A stretch of DNA of 64,000 nucleotides. It comes from Siphonodentalium dalli. Taxonomy: Eukaryota > Mollusca > Scaphopoda > Gadilida > Siphonodentaliidae. Below are positions 48,370 to 59,172 of the stretch, in pieces (position 1 is the first letter of the stretch; each line of letters starts with the position of its first letter). The DNA lies in assembly GCA_032622095.1 (NCBI GenBank), contig CP136066.1, positions 175,335,164 to 175,399,163 on the forward strand. The letters run 5' to 3'. The position numbers and the translations under genes are program-made. A model generated the notes under the pieces. The model was not told the origin of the DNA, made no database searches, and worked only from the letters and a program-made list of their open reading frames with translations.

Positions 48370-50628
48370 GACTTAGAGCACAATTGACCGCACACAATGC
48401 GATTATCTCGAAATATGCAATTGATCGTGCGTTGAACACGACGTACAATCCGTGCGCTGGTCGAGATGAACACAATGACCCGTTAGTCACTCCAATCATC
48501 GTGATTACCCATGCAGTGATCGCCGTTGAATGTGAATAAATATGTCCGAAACGACACGGATTAGCGTGTGACCCGTTTTCACAAACCAAGTCACTTGCAG
48601 ATGTGTTTGGAAAGTCAAATGTGGAAGTCGCATGATTGTGTCTTACTATTGTTATATACATTGTATAAGTGGATCATGAATTCCGAAGAAGTCTGTCTGC
48701 CAGAATGATGACATAGAATTTGGACCTGTAACCAACAACCAACTACTTTTTGCCAAAGGTAATGCTGCACATCATTATTATGTGACAAACGTGTCGCCTT
48801 TTCAAAAACTGTTTCGAAATTACTACCATAGTAGTCCATTGGTTCCTCCAGATTCTCCAGACACAAGTTCTGTTGTTAGATATATCGGATATGTGTTGGA
48901 TTATTGGATATATCACTATTTAGTGGTTCTAAATGTAAATGTTAATTCGTTTAGTTTCATCGTTGGATTAGTGGTCCTGAGAATATTTTCGGAACTGGTT
49001 TAGTTTTGTGGAATAATTATAATAAATTTAATTATTCTACTACAGTTAATAAATAATTCAACCAATTCAACTATTGCCACTCCCTCCGTTCGTCCTGTTG
49101 ATGTATATATATATATATTGTATTTTTGGTAAATCACACCCAATTCCCAAGGCTGGCAAACTAATATTTCAGTGATATACCATTGTTCGACACGCGCCAC
49201 TCTTAACAAACAAATCGCGCGGTCGTTTTAATGTAGCTTCAGTTATTTTACAAGAGGACATGCACCCCACCCGCACTCCCCTTATACGCCGTCCCTATAT
49301 ATATATGTGCCTGCTTAGTATATTAGAGGTGCATAAATAGTAACGGCGTATAATGGCAGTGTGTTTGGGGGGAGCAGAGCGCTGTTCGTGCCCATGTGGC
49401 CTCTGGTAATTGAAGCTACTTCGAAGCGCCCGTGCGAGTTGTCTGTTGTGAGTTGCGTGTGCCTAACAATGGGATAATCATTGAACTATTCATTCGCCAG
49501 CCTTGGGAATCGGTGTGCTTTACCAAAAAGCAGGGAACGATTGCAACAATGGGATTGTGCTCTAAATCAATTTAACAAATGGCATGTCTCTCAACACGAG
49601 TTTCACGCTCTGTTCATCACTTTATTTGTCATAGATTTCTGCAAGATGCTTCACCCGCAAAGACACAATTTGGTGTATTCACATGTATATATGTATATAT
49701 TAAAGGGTATAGGAGCTCTCTATCTGTATGTCCGTTTGTCTGTTCGCAACTATTCTCCAATACCCCTGGACCGATTTCAATTAAATCAGGTGTGGTGATT
49801 TGTGTGGTAAAACGGCGTTAGGTTTTAAAAAATTTGATTTAAAAATAAGAAAAAATATATTTTTTTACATTGTGTTAAATTGAGTAAAGAGTTGAATCTA
49901 AAAAGAAAATTAACATTTATTTGTTTTAAATTTTTTTTTTTTTTTTAATTAAAATGTTCAAATAATCAAAATGTGCTCTAAGCCCCCCTGACGCTGAATT
50001 AAGTCTCCATAATCGAGTCAATCCTGGACCAAGAGGCCAGTCAAGTAAAGGCAATTTGGTTATGAGTTCACACCATAAGCGGCATCTGAACTGTTGGAAG
50101 TGGGCAACCATGGAGAGGGACAGCTTTTAATAAAGAAATATATTACATGAGTTGATTTTTTTTCAATGTCATAAAATAAAAAAGGTTCCCATGTTTTGAA
50201 CTGGTAGAATATTATGGGAATTTATGGGCGTAGCCAGAGTGGAGCTTTGTGGCATGATCTACATCAAAATGAGTTTCAAATTTGACTCATATAGCAATAG
50301 AAGTTGAGGATCGCAAACTATGAGCAGTAGCATCGTTTTGGTGTCAAAATTAAAACGCTGAACCCTTCAAATGAATTCTTAGAAAACACCAGTATTTGTG
50401 ATTGCCACAAGCCATACAAAAAACCACAAGATAGTTGTACAAATCATATATTTGGGGACATGTCCATATCTGAGCGTGCGAATGAATCAACTGTGACATG
50501 GATTTTAAATGGATTTCCTTTATCAAAGAAACGCTGCGAGAAGTAAATCTGGAAAGTGCGTGGCAGAACCAGTCACAACTAAGGGTCTATTCTCATTGCA
50601 CATGCGCGTGCGATTAATCGCAGCGTTT
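48370..50628. other. Intergenic, low-complexity tracts
   Basis: A TA microsatellite lies near 49104-49118 and a T run at 49931-49947. Positions 49707-49795 read 'ctgtatgtccgtttgtctgttcgc...ctggaccgatttcaattaaat', a common Helitron-type relic phrase. No supported gene. Confidence 0.5.
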
Positions 50629-51618
50629 TTTAAGGTCGAGCGGCTCTATATGTGTGTTCGATGGCATTCCCTCCTCCCACTGCTAAGAGTTCCCCAATAG
50701 GGGTGGGCGTCTGACGAACACATTCATACACAGGTCTAGGGTAGGTTGGAGGATGATAAAGTACTTTCGGTTGGGGGTGACCACATACAGGCCTATATAT
50801 GCTGACACATTAACTTAATTTTCTTCAGTTAGATTTACTCAGGTATAAGTTGAGTATAGCGAGTCATGCCATCAAAATGACCAAAGTTTTGAGGACACAA
50901 TTATATCTAGCTAATTATAATTAGAAATAGAGGGTTCAATTCCATGTAGTTGGGCATAAATATGCATATTTTATTCCAGCTTGAAACGTATATAACACTA
51001 TATAGTACGATCACAACCCAGATTACAGGAGTTTTATGTATATAATTGTTATTATCACTCAAGATTATCAAAAGTGTACGATTCAAGTGGTTGAATTAGA
51101 TCTTTCAACATTTTACCTTATATCATCGAGTGCTCATGTATATAGCCGCTGGCAACAGCGACAACGCGGTACTATAATTGACGAACCACCATTCAAATAG
51201 AATAAGTGATGGGACTCAGAATTCGACCTTAAGAGTCACACACGCATCGTTTCAGGTCGAATTATGTCGCCAGGACGCTGTTCGCATGCATGAGCGATTG
51301 ATTTCAATTTGATCGCCATTGGCGGCTTATCATCAGTGATCGCACATGCTAAACGGCACATTACTATCAATCTATATATTCACAATCTTGGGTACAGTGT
51401 TGCGAGAGACTGACAGGTAATATAATTCGACTGAATTCTACAAAAATCACCACTTATGCTAGCTATACGTTGGAAACTTCTTTCCAAGCCATTTCCTTTC
51501 CGTACTTCATTTATTATTTTATCGCCCATCAGTTATGAGAATGACTGTACCCGGATAGTATATGTGACCAAGTGAACCACGCATGCCATTCTCTGTAACG
51601 GCTATCTCGATGACGAGG
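50629..51618 (+). repeat. Tandem duplication, unit 1 (about 1.08 kb, split by the LTR element)
   Basis: Matches 59173-60053 followed by 63796-64000. If the LTR retrotransposon is removed, unit 1 runs from 50629 to 51622 and then 59084-59172, about 1,083 bp, before unit 2 starts. Unit 2 carries an extra 220-bp stretch (about 59586-59807) not present here. Identity is roughly 95 per cent by eye. Confidence 0.88.
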
Positions 51619-51622
51619 TTGA
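51619..51622. other. Target site duplication of the LTR element (left)
   Basis: TTGA directly before the left LTR matches TTGA at 59080-59083 directly after the right LTR. Confidence 0.8.
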
Positions 51623-51937
51623 TGTTGTATTTATGGGTTTTAATAGTTAGGCCTGGTAGAGTAAAACCTGTATCAAATAGATGCTTCTCGGCAAACGGCT
51701 CCAATATAGCGATATTGGAGCGAAGATACGGGAAAATCCGGAAACCACCGAGGATGCCCGAAGATAGCCGGAAGTTCACGAGATGGCGAGGCTGACGGAA
51801 ACCCATCACTTGAATCCAGATCTTCTTATTGTCAACATCGTGTATTTCTATTGCTGTATTATTAAAAGGTATTATTTCACACTTGCACTTCATGTATAAT
51901 TATTCACAATGCTGCACTGTACCCCATAATTATAACA
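51623..51937 (+). repeat. Left LTR
   Basis: 315 bp, TG...CA ends. About 99 per cent identical to the right LTR at 58763-59079. Confidence 0.92.
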
Positions 51938-51939
51938 AA

Positions 51940-51950
51940 TGGCGTCGTCG
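51940..51950 (+). promoter_or_regulatory. Candidate primer-binding site
   Basis: TGGCGTCGTCG starts two bases after the left LTR. It would pair with a tRNA whose 3' end is CGACGACGCCA. Animal serine tRNAs have similar acceptor ends, but the primer identity is inference. Confidence 0.6.
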
Positions 51951-52852
51951 ATCTTACTCGAATCTTTGCGGCGTTTTTTGTGCACCGTTTCTTGATATTT
52001 TTCTCGCCGGTAAAATACACTGTTTTCTCACACTGGCAAAATAATTTTTCACATGTTTTTTCAATCCGTTTATTATCTTTGGTAATTTCTGCAATCCGCA
52101 CCGTAATTTTTGCTCTTCGCACTTTGCACTGCATACTATTTTTCCTATTTATTTATTTATAAGATAATTTTGCTTTTTGTCATACTTTTTTGCCATTTTT
52201 CTGATTGTTTTTTGGCTTGCATTTTTTTTTTTCTCACAAGTGTTTGCCACTTTGTTGAATATTTATTTTTTCTCAAACCAGTTGCTATTGGATTATTTAT
52301 TTTTTTTAGTAGGGAATGAAGGCTGTTTTGTTTTCATTCTGCTGCGCGGACATTTCAATCAAGTTCGCCGTATTTTTCAATTAATTGGCACTTATTTTTT
52401 CGTTTTTGCCCATTTTCACGGAAATTTCTTTTCAATTTTTTAATTTTATGCAATTGAATTATTTTTGTCTCAGAGGATTATTTTTGCCAATTTTCGTAGG
52501 ATTATTTTCCAATTTTTCAAATTGTAGGTGAATTTGTCTATAAAGGCTACCAATAGTGTTTATATAGGCATATTTCGGATAGTATATCACCATTTGTTCA
52601 ATATTCGTGCATTTACACCTTGTATAACATCTTTTATCGAGGAGTTCCGAAATTAGCAAATTTTGGGAGTTTTTATTTGCGCGAATTGTTTTTTGGAAGA
52701 TAACGAATAATTTCCCCAAACAGTCCAACGAGGGGACGTCGCTATAACAACGTTGCGATCTCATGAAAATTCTTGCTGGAATTTTCGGAACTATTCGTAT
52801 CTGCTAAAACAGCCAATCGTTATTTTGTTGAAACGGGAAGTAGGTCATTTGC
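51951..52852 (+). other. LTR element 5' leader, T-rich, no gene
   Basis: About 900 bp rich in T runs (52130-52450). Small ORFs on both strands are compositional. It probably serves as the transcribed leader before the first gag frame. Confidence 0.55.
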
Positions 52853-54226
52853 ATGATGATTCAAAACATCAGTGCAGATGTGAAAGCGGCGTATAATCCG
52901 ATAAACAGCCAGCGAGTTGAGCCATTGTTCGCTCAAGCGCACACTCCGTGGGTACACTCCGTCGCTAATCCGCTGATTAGCCAACAGGATGATTCAATGT
53001 CCGGATTTGCTCATGGAGCTTCTAATCACACGGGGTCAAACATCTCAATCGGATTAATGTATGATTACCCATCAAATCAAACGTTCATGCACTCAATGGT
53101 TATCGGGAGTGATACTGACCATTGCGAAAAAAGATATTCGCAAGTGAGTAACGGTGGTGGGGCATCACATAACAGTTTCAACGCGCCGGACTTATTGTCA
53201 ACTGAAATTAACGCTTGGCAGGCTAGCAATGTCCAAACCCCGAATACAGAACAAATGACAGTTGGAACGAATCAAAACATGACACACCAACAACCATTGT
53301 ACCCAACTAATTTTGATGGTACCATTTCTGATTCAGGGGCCCAAGTTACCAATGTGCATAATATGTCCAGTTACTTATCGGGAAATGGGATGGGAAATCT
53401 GCTGATGTCCACAATTCCAGAAACGACTGTAACAATTCCACAATCGGACACAAATTTGACACCAGATCCGACAACAAATGGTTCATATATCTCTTATCAA
53501 CCCAGAGACGTGCAACCGTGCGTGCCACAATTTTGGTGTCGCCCAGATGTACCGCCGCCATATTGGAATCCGTCGGTATTCAATCCACATAACATGCAAA
53601 TGTTTGGTTCGCCTTTCCTTAATTATGGCGCTCCGGTGGTCACAAATCAAGTGAGTCCACAACCAGTGGGAATTCACGAGGTCGTTAGACCAAAGCAAGT
53701 TGATGGAATTCACAATGTTGATAAGGTAACCAATCCAGGGTCCACTAGGAGAGCGAAACCAGTTTCAAACAGGTGGAAACCGTATCCCAATAGGGGCGAC
53801 GTACTGGGTTGGAAAGATATACAAGTACCAACGTCTCATTACACATGTTCCAGTACAGGGACGTGTCCGATTTCCAAGTTGGATACTGCCCCCATTCAGT
53901 TGAATGGGACTCGGTATAAAGGAGCTACTACAAATTATGCTCCCTTTGGAGATCGTACATTCAAACAAATATCTCTTCCTGTACAGACACCGACAGTACA
54001 GCCGACATATTGGCCCATGCCCACAGTGTCACTACCACATGGCTATGTTCCAAATAAAACGCCATGGGGTACAAACATTCGGAGTATGCCTACCCCAAAT
54101 GTGTGCACGACTTCAGGGCCATTATCGGGTCCACTAGGGGGCAATGCAAAGCAATGCAGGGGCGAATCAAGTTTGGCTGGGGAATTCTGTGTCGGGTTCT
54201 GTGCCCCAGCATGTACCTCAGAATGA
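52853..54226 (+). CDS. Gag-like protein, N-terminal disordered region (frame A)
   Basis: 457 codons starting with tandem ATG codons. The protein is rich in Asn, Pro, Gln, Ser and Thr with few charged residues, so it is likely disordered throughout. No domain is recognised in this part; it is called gag by continuity with the next frame and by its position after the leader of an LTR element. Coherent composition ends near PLSGPLGGN, after which this frame turns Cys-rich and stops at 54226. The protein sense continues in the +1 frame from about 54140. The shift sits at a GGGGG run (54137-54141). A 1-base indel, an assembly error or programmed frameshifting could each explain it. Confidence 0.65.
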   Translation: MMIQNISADVKAAYNPINSQRVEPLFAQAHTPWVHSVANPLISQQDDSMSGFAHGASNHTGSNISIGLMYDYPSNQTFMHSMVIGSDTDHCEKRYSQVSNGGGASHNSFNAPDLLSTEINAWQASNVQTPNTEQMTVGTNQNMTHQQPLYPTNFDGTISDSGAQVTNVHNMSSYLSGNGMGNLLMSTIPETTVTIPQSDTNLTPDPTTNGSYISYQPRDVQPCVPQFWCRPDVPPPYWNPSVFNPHNMQMFGSPFLNYGAPVVTNQVSPQPVGIHEVVRPKQVDGIHNVDKVTNPGSTRRAKPVSNRWKPYPNRGDVLGWKDIQVPTSHYTCSSTGTCPISKLDTAPIQLNGTRYKGATTNYAPFGDRTFKQISLPVQTPTVQPTYWPMPTVSLPHGYVPNKTPWGTNIRSMPTPNVCTTSGPLSGPLGGNAKQCRGESSLAGEFCVGFCAPACTSE

Positions 54227-56396
54227 GGTTTCTACAATGTCCGTGTCACCAGTTTCGGTCCCACCCGTTAGCAAACCGGTGGTAAACCAATCCGGAGAAA
54301 TACACCAAGCTTTGGCACAGCAATATAACCCTGCGGTGAATATGCATCCACAACCAGGGTATAATCAAGCTATGGCAGTTCAAATCCCGCCTGGGGGCTA
54401 TTTAAATCAGGCAATGATGTCTGTAGCGACAAACATGATTGCCGGAGCCATCCTTTCTGCCCAAACAGTTTCCGGGATGCAGTCAATGGGGAATGGGCAA
54501 AATTTCCCCGTGGGGACAACAGTCAATCCCCCAAATGACAGTCCAGGCCCGACGAGTCAACAGTTTGTCACCGCACAATCGTGTGGAAACGACCCCAAAC
54601 AGCAAACTGGTTGGATGCTTACGAATGCTTTTGGTCAAAATGTGCCTTATATTCCGATAACAGATCAACCGCCTACAAACTCTCGGCAGACTCCGGTTGT
54701 TAGTCAACAACCGTATCAGCAAATACCAATGCAACCATCAAATGTATTGGAAGCGAATCCCCAGGTTCCGCCAACACAATACGGCGAGAATGCGTCAGTA
54801 CTTCGGATACAGGTACCAAATAACCCCCCGATCATGGTCCAGGCCAACAATCTGAGTTTAGTTACTACTCAGAATGTTCCAATGCAACAATATCCATCTG
54901 GCGGAATTCCAACTAACCCACCTATGCAAAATGTTCCAATAACAATTAGCGGAACTGACGGACAAGTTTATGGTGGTTACCAAACTGTTACAACGGAAAA
55001 TCTAACCAAATCGCCAGAAAGGGGTGATGTTGACATAACATTTCAACGTCGGTCTGACCAAAACTCATTTCGGGAACCAACAATCAGTGGAATTTCAGTA
55101 ACATCCGGGCGCGAGAAGGTAAATGCAAAACCAGCCCAACATATGCCTGCGTCTGCTGACACGGGATCCAGACAAAATTATGGTCAAGATGTACCTATAA
55201 ATGGAGTAAACTCAATACCGCCACAAATACCATTATCAAAGGACGGTAAAGTAACTGGGCAGCCGTTTGACTTCGAATTCCGTTCATTTGCTGAATTTCA
55301 ACGTTGGAATAAAGCCGAATGTAAAGCTGCACTGTCATCTTGTCGGGAGGGTTCCGCCCTCGACTATCACAAGTCGATCGAAGAAAATAGTTCGCATATG
55401 ACGTTCAAGGAAATCCTTATTGAAATGGGGAATAGGTTCGGTGATAATGATCAGCCGCAAGTCGAAGAACTAAAGTTTCGAGAAGTGTCTACCCCAACAG
55501 AGTCTATGGCTGCTGCTATAGAACATGTTCGATTCCACCAATTTAACCGAAACGTAACTTTTGGCGATGCCAATATTACGAACCAAGATGTGATAGATTT
55601 ATCGTGTGATTATTTTGAATCGGAAAACGACAGTCCGCCGCGAACTGGAGATATACATGTTGTAGATAAATCCATATCATTTCCTCAATGGAACAACGGG
55701 AGAAGTAATGATGAATTTAATGAACGAATTCTGCTGAAATCGCTATCAAAATCAAATACATCCAAAGATGAATCTCGTGAACGATTTCTACGACGGGAAT
55801 CGCAATCGAACACACTAAATAACGAAGAATCTAACGAACGATTTCTGCTGAAATCGCAATCAAATACATCAAATTTAAGTGGTATTTCCGATCAGTGCCT
55901 CCGCTCTCTGTCGCAAATTTCATTGCAAACAAGTAACGTGTTCTGTTTAAAATCCAAAACGATCATTTCTACACCACAATCGTGGGACACACAGTCGCTC
56001 GAAATGCAACCACAGTGTGACGTCACAAATAATACTAAATCATCCGAAACGGCTAAATTTGTCGAATCGCACCAGAGTGATAATAGTTTGTCCAGAACTG
56101 ACATGCCAGAAACACATGTTATCGGAGTAGGGCCTTGCGTAATCAAAAAAGAAACAAGGCGCACGAACTCTATATTTTCACTATGTTCAACTACTGAAAC
56201 CACAGTCGAACAAACTATGGAAAAACAAATTTGCAAAAAGTCAACCAAAATGAATGGTCCTCGCTGTTTCTTGCACAAATCATTGAAATGTTGCACTAGT
56301 AATGACCTAGTAGCCAGGGCTGTAATCACACCATTTTCGTCATTATGGATGTTCACACTGTTATGGCGAAAGAAAGCAAAAAGCTTCTTGCACTAA
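54144..56396 (+). CDS. Gag-like protein with capsid-like domain (frame B)
   Basis: A 750-codon frame overlapping the end of frame A by 83 bp; its first ATG is probably not a true start. Residues 1-370 continue the Gln/Pro/Asn-rich disordered region. Residues about 375-465 resemble a retrotransposon capsid: a Trp near FQRWNKAECKAAL, GSALDYHKSI, MTFKEILIEMGNRFGD, then ELKFREVSTPTESMAAAIEHV. This matches the usual order of L...G.A...Y, TF..L...RFG and L..R...P.ES. After it come three short repeats of the form NERFLLKSQSNT (residues about 522-580) and a Ser/Thr-rich tail. There is no CCHC zinc knuckle and no protease motif. Capsid assembly and RNA packaging are inferred roles. Confidence 0.65.
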   Translation: MQSNAGANQVWLGNSVSGSVPQHVPQNEVSTMSVSPVSVPPVSKPVVNQSGEIHQALAQQYNPAVNMHPQPGYNQAMAVQIPPGGYLNQAMMSVATNMIAGAILSAQTVSGMQSMGNGQNFPVGTTVNPPNDSPGPTSQQFVTAQSCGNDPKQQTGWMLTNAFGQNVPYIPITDQPPTNSRQTPVVSQQPYQQIPMQPSNVLEANPQVPPTQYGENASVLRIQVPNNPPIMVQANNLSLVTTQNVPMQQYPSGGIPTNPPMQNVPITISGTDGQVYGGYQTVTTENLTKSPERGDVDITFQRRSDQNSFREPTISGISVTSGREKVNAKPAQHMPASADTGSRQNYGQDVPINGVNSIPPQIPLSKDGKVTGQPFDFEFRSFAEFQRWNKAECKAALSSCREGSALDYHKSIEENSSHMTFKEILIEMGNRFGDNDQPQVEELKFREVSTPTESMAAAIEHVRFHQFNRNVTFGDANITNQDVIDLSCDYFESENDSPPRTGDIHVVDKSISFPQWNNGRSNDEFNERILLKSLSKSNTSKDESRERFLRRESQSNTLNNEESNERFLLKSQSNTSNLSGISDQCLRSLSQISLQTSNVFCLKSKTIISTPQSWDTQSLEMQPQCDVTNNTKSSETAKFVESHQSDNSLSRTDMPETHVIGVGPCVIKKETRRTNSIFSLCSTTETTVEQTMEKQICKKSTKMNGPRCFLHKSLKCCTSNDLVARAVITPFSSLWMFTLLWRKKAKSFLH

Positions 56397-58748
56397 CACT
56401 CTCCATGTAATGCACGGACCTCGTATTCCATAGCGACAATAATTAGGTTGTGATCTCATAGGAAAAAGCTTTTTCTATTTTTAACGGGGTAAATGGAGTG
56501 ATTGAAAAGTGTAATAGATATGTGGCCTGTTTTTTTAATACAAATTTTCATTCACCAAAGCCAGCTGGTTTTTGGGCACAGATGTAGATAAATCACATGT
56601 ATATCTGCATAATAATTATGGTATTAACTACGTCCACAGCATATCGTCACAATTTTTTGTGTATTCTAAATAAATTTTTGTCGAGTTGTGGACGTCAATA
56701 TAATATAATATTGACGTATTTGTATGTCTCACATCCCTCATTGTATAATTTTTCCTTGACCACGGTGGATAATAATTACTTAATTATTTTTCGGTAATTA
56801 TATTCCATATATATATAATGGCTACATTGTTTTGGTGACAACTGCTGGTTTCACGTGATGCCTTGCGTCTAAAGGAAAAAGGGGGAATGGAGTCATATAA
56901 TGTCACACTGTATATATATATATAGGACCACCAGCTATTATGCGTTTTCCAGCACAGGGACGCATCTAACCTCAAACTTGCACCCATTCAGCAGAATGGG
57001 CGCCAAGTAACTATATTTCAATGTGTTAACAAAAGTGACAAGTCCTAGTTACAATAAAAATCAGTCGTAACACAGAACAGGGGCGTGTAACACAAGACAA
57101 ACGGGACAGAGCTGCTGCCCTCGTTCCCACTCTCCTGCATCTAATTGTAGTGACGAGCCTTCCTTAAATGAAGGCTTCCATCAAATGCAAGATTGATATT
57201 GAAATGATCACACAAGCTCACAAGAATCTTGTCTCTTTTGATCTGCGGTTCAGAAGAGAATACTCATGCTATTGTTAAAGGCACATCTGCATTGCAGAGA
57301 GTTGCATATATATGACCAGAATAGAAGCAACAGAAAGTAATGTTTACAAAAATTGAGATAAACCATAATGAACATCTGAACTTGCTGTTAATCCGAGAAT
57401 GCCTAATTTAAATATAGTTACAACAGTATGCCTTATCCTAACCTCCATTCTGTTCTGCTGAATAGACAATAAAGAGCGTTTAATCACTTGACCATAATGA
57501 AAACGATTACGGACTAAGGCTCGAATATTACCAAAGAGTTTCTTTTTATATCTTATGTTTCTATTTACCTTTCTTGTGTCGTGTCTAGTGGATTGGCGTT
57601 CGGTAGAAATTAAATAGGGATTAACTAATTTCTGTGTTTCTTCCAATTCACCACTAACACTGCCTTCATTTGTATGTGTATCATTATAAGTGCACGGGAG
57701 TCGGCACTCGTTGCTGAAGATAACATTATCACCCAGCAGTATAGGGCCAACTAACACTATCACCCATTGGTCCCGATTAGATATGAGAGTAGGGGGTTGT
57801 TTATGTTGTAAAGTCTGCACCCTCTTTTTAGTGGCATATGTAGGCACCCGCCAATCCACAAGTTGTTGTATTCCTACTTTCTGGTAACAATACATTGTTT
57901 GGGAATGTATATATATTTGAAACACATTCCATGATTTCCACTCACAAAATGGTTTCCAATCGTATTGTCATCGTCCAATTGTGAGAACTCAAGAATCGTT
58001 AACAGTAACATTTAACAAGAACAATAACTCTAAAATAAAGCAAAATATCAAAACATCGCAAGCATAATAGACCAGCTCAGAGATGGGGCCGACCCAAGGG
58101 GAAGTTTATGAGCGTTTGCTAACTCTCAATAATGGTCTACGATAATGTTTGAATAATCGCATAAATATTGAAGATGGTTAGACTGCAGCTGCAGTCTGAA
58201 TATGATGCGCTTCAATGGTACATATGATTCGGATCGGGGCAATATATCAAATTAAACTTAGCAAGAAATAAGTCAAACGACATACGTTAGAGCTTATCTC
58301 ATACAGAGCCATTAGTTGATTTGACAAGTTCCCGATGAAGAGGACTGCTGTCCTTTTTGACGCAAAACACACCCACATGAGAGAAATCTCAGCACACGAA
58401 AACTATGCCATGTTCAAAATATCTCGTCACAATTACTCGTACCTCTTATTTACTATCAGCTGATGGTAATAAAATTACCTGATTCTACGATCAAAGTTCA
58501 AAATTCTGTAGTTCAAAATTCATTTAGCTGGAATTTGTTAAGGGTTTAACGACAAGCAAGTAACCCTGTTTTGGCTCGTGGGTTCTTGACATGGGTTTTT
58601 GGAACCCATCAGAGCGGTGTTCATTGAGAGGTCTCAGAGAGGTGTTAACCATGTCTCTGAGAACTATTACTGCCTCATTTTGGGCCAAGAGGTATTGGTA
58701 TATCCACCTTCCCCTGAATTTTAGAGTAGGTTGGTCGTTCTTTTTATT
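56397..58748 (+). other. LTR element 3' region lacking pol
   Basis: No D-[ST]-G protease, YxDD reverse transcriptase, or HHCC/DDE integrase motif could be read in any frame. Positions 56946-57003 repeat, in degraded form, a piece of the gag region at 53846-53916 ('ttccag.acagggacg', 'cccattcag..gaatggg'). The longest ORF is antisense (57344-57925). Confidence 0.6.
57344..57925 (-). CDS. Antisense ORF of unknown function inside the LTR element
   Basis: 193 codons on the strand opposite to gag, between gag and the polypurine tract. It is rich in Arg, Asn, Thr and Val, with a hydrophobic patch QWVIVLVGPILLG near residues 53-65 and two Cys that could pair (NECRLPC). I recognise no family. Antisense ORFs in this position are known in some plant Ty3 elements, but that is only an analogy. 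It could be chance: an ORF of this length is uncommon but not rare in a window of this size. Confidence 0.3.
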   Translation of the reverse strand: MFQIYIHSQTMYCYQKVGIQQLVDWRVPTYATKKRVQTLQHKQPPTLISNRDQWVIVLVGPILLGDNVIFSNECRLPCTYNDTHTNEGSVSGELEETQKLVNPYLISTERQSTRHDTRKVNRNIRYKKKLFGNIRALVRNRFHYGQVIKRSLLSIQQNRMEVRIRHTVVTIFKLGILGLTASSDVHYGLSQFL

Positions 58749-58762
58749 AAAATGGGGAAGAG
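58749..58762 (+). promoter_or_regulatory. Polypurine tract
   Basis: AAAATGGGGAAGAG lies directly against the right LTR. It is the usual primer for plus-strand DNA synthesis in LTR retrotransposons. It has one T in 14 bases. Confidence 0.85.
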
Positions 58763-59079
58763 TGTTGTATTTATGGGTTTTAATAGTTAGGCCTGGTAGA
58801 GTAAAACCTGTATCAAATAGATGCTTCTCGGCAAAACGGCTCCAATATAGCGATATTGGAGCGAAGATACGGGAAAATCCGGAAACCACCGAGGATGCCC
58901 GAAGATAGCCGGAAGTTCACGAGATGGCGAGGCTGACGGAAACCCATCACTTGAATCCAGATCTTCTTATTGTCAACATCGTGTATTTTCTATTGCTGTA
59001 TTATTAAAAGGTATTATTTCACACTTGCACTTCATGTATAATTATTCACAATGCTGCACTGTACCCCAACATTATAACA
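58763..59079 (+). repeat. Right LTR
   Basis: 317 bp, TG...CA ends. Relative to the left LTR it has one extra A, one extra T and two substitutions near the 3' end. TTGA follows at 59080-59083. Confidence 0.92.
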
Positions 59080-59172
59080 TTGATTGCATAAGATGATTGG
59101 TCACGAATAGGACGTGGTTGTTTGATGAAGGTAATTGATCACGAATCGCTCTGTGTTATGTTAACACGCACC

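Larger units (their letters stand above)
51623..59079 (+). mobile_element. LTR retrotransposon with gag-like ORFs only (7.46 kb)
   Basis: The 315-317-bp LTRs begin TGTTGTA and end TAACA. They are flanked by TTGA duplications. A TGG-starting primer-binding site follows the left LTR, and a polypurine tract abuts the right LTR. The interior holds two overlapping frames of a gag-like protein (52853-56396) and then about 2.35 kb with no protease, reverse transcriptase, RNase H or integrase that I can recognise. The LTRs differ by about two substitutions and two 1-base indels, so the insertion is recent. It looks like a gag-only, non-autonomous element dependent on pol from a relative. The class (Ty3/gypsy or BEL) is unresolved. 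Confidence 0.88.

Noticed and set aside
51519-51893. 124-residue minus-strand ORF spanning the left LTR border
   Set aside because: It crosses the element boundary and has no motif. A similar chance ORF occurs antisense to the right LTR.
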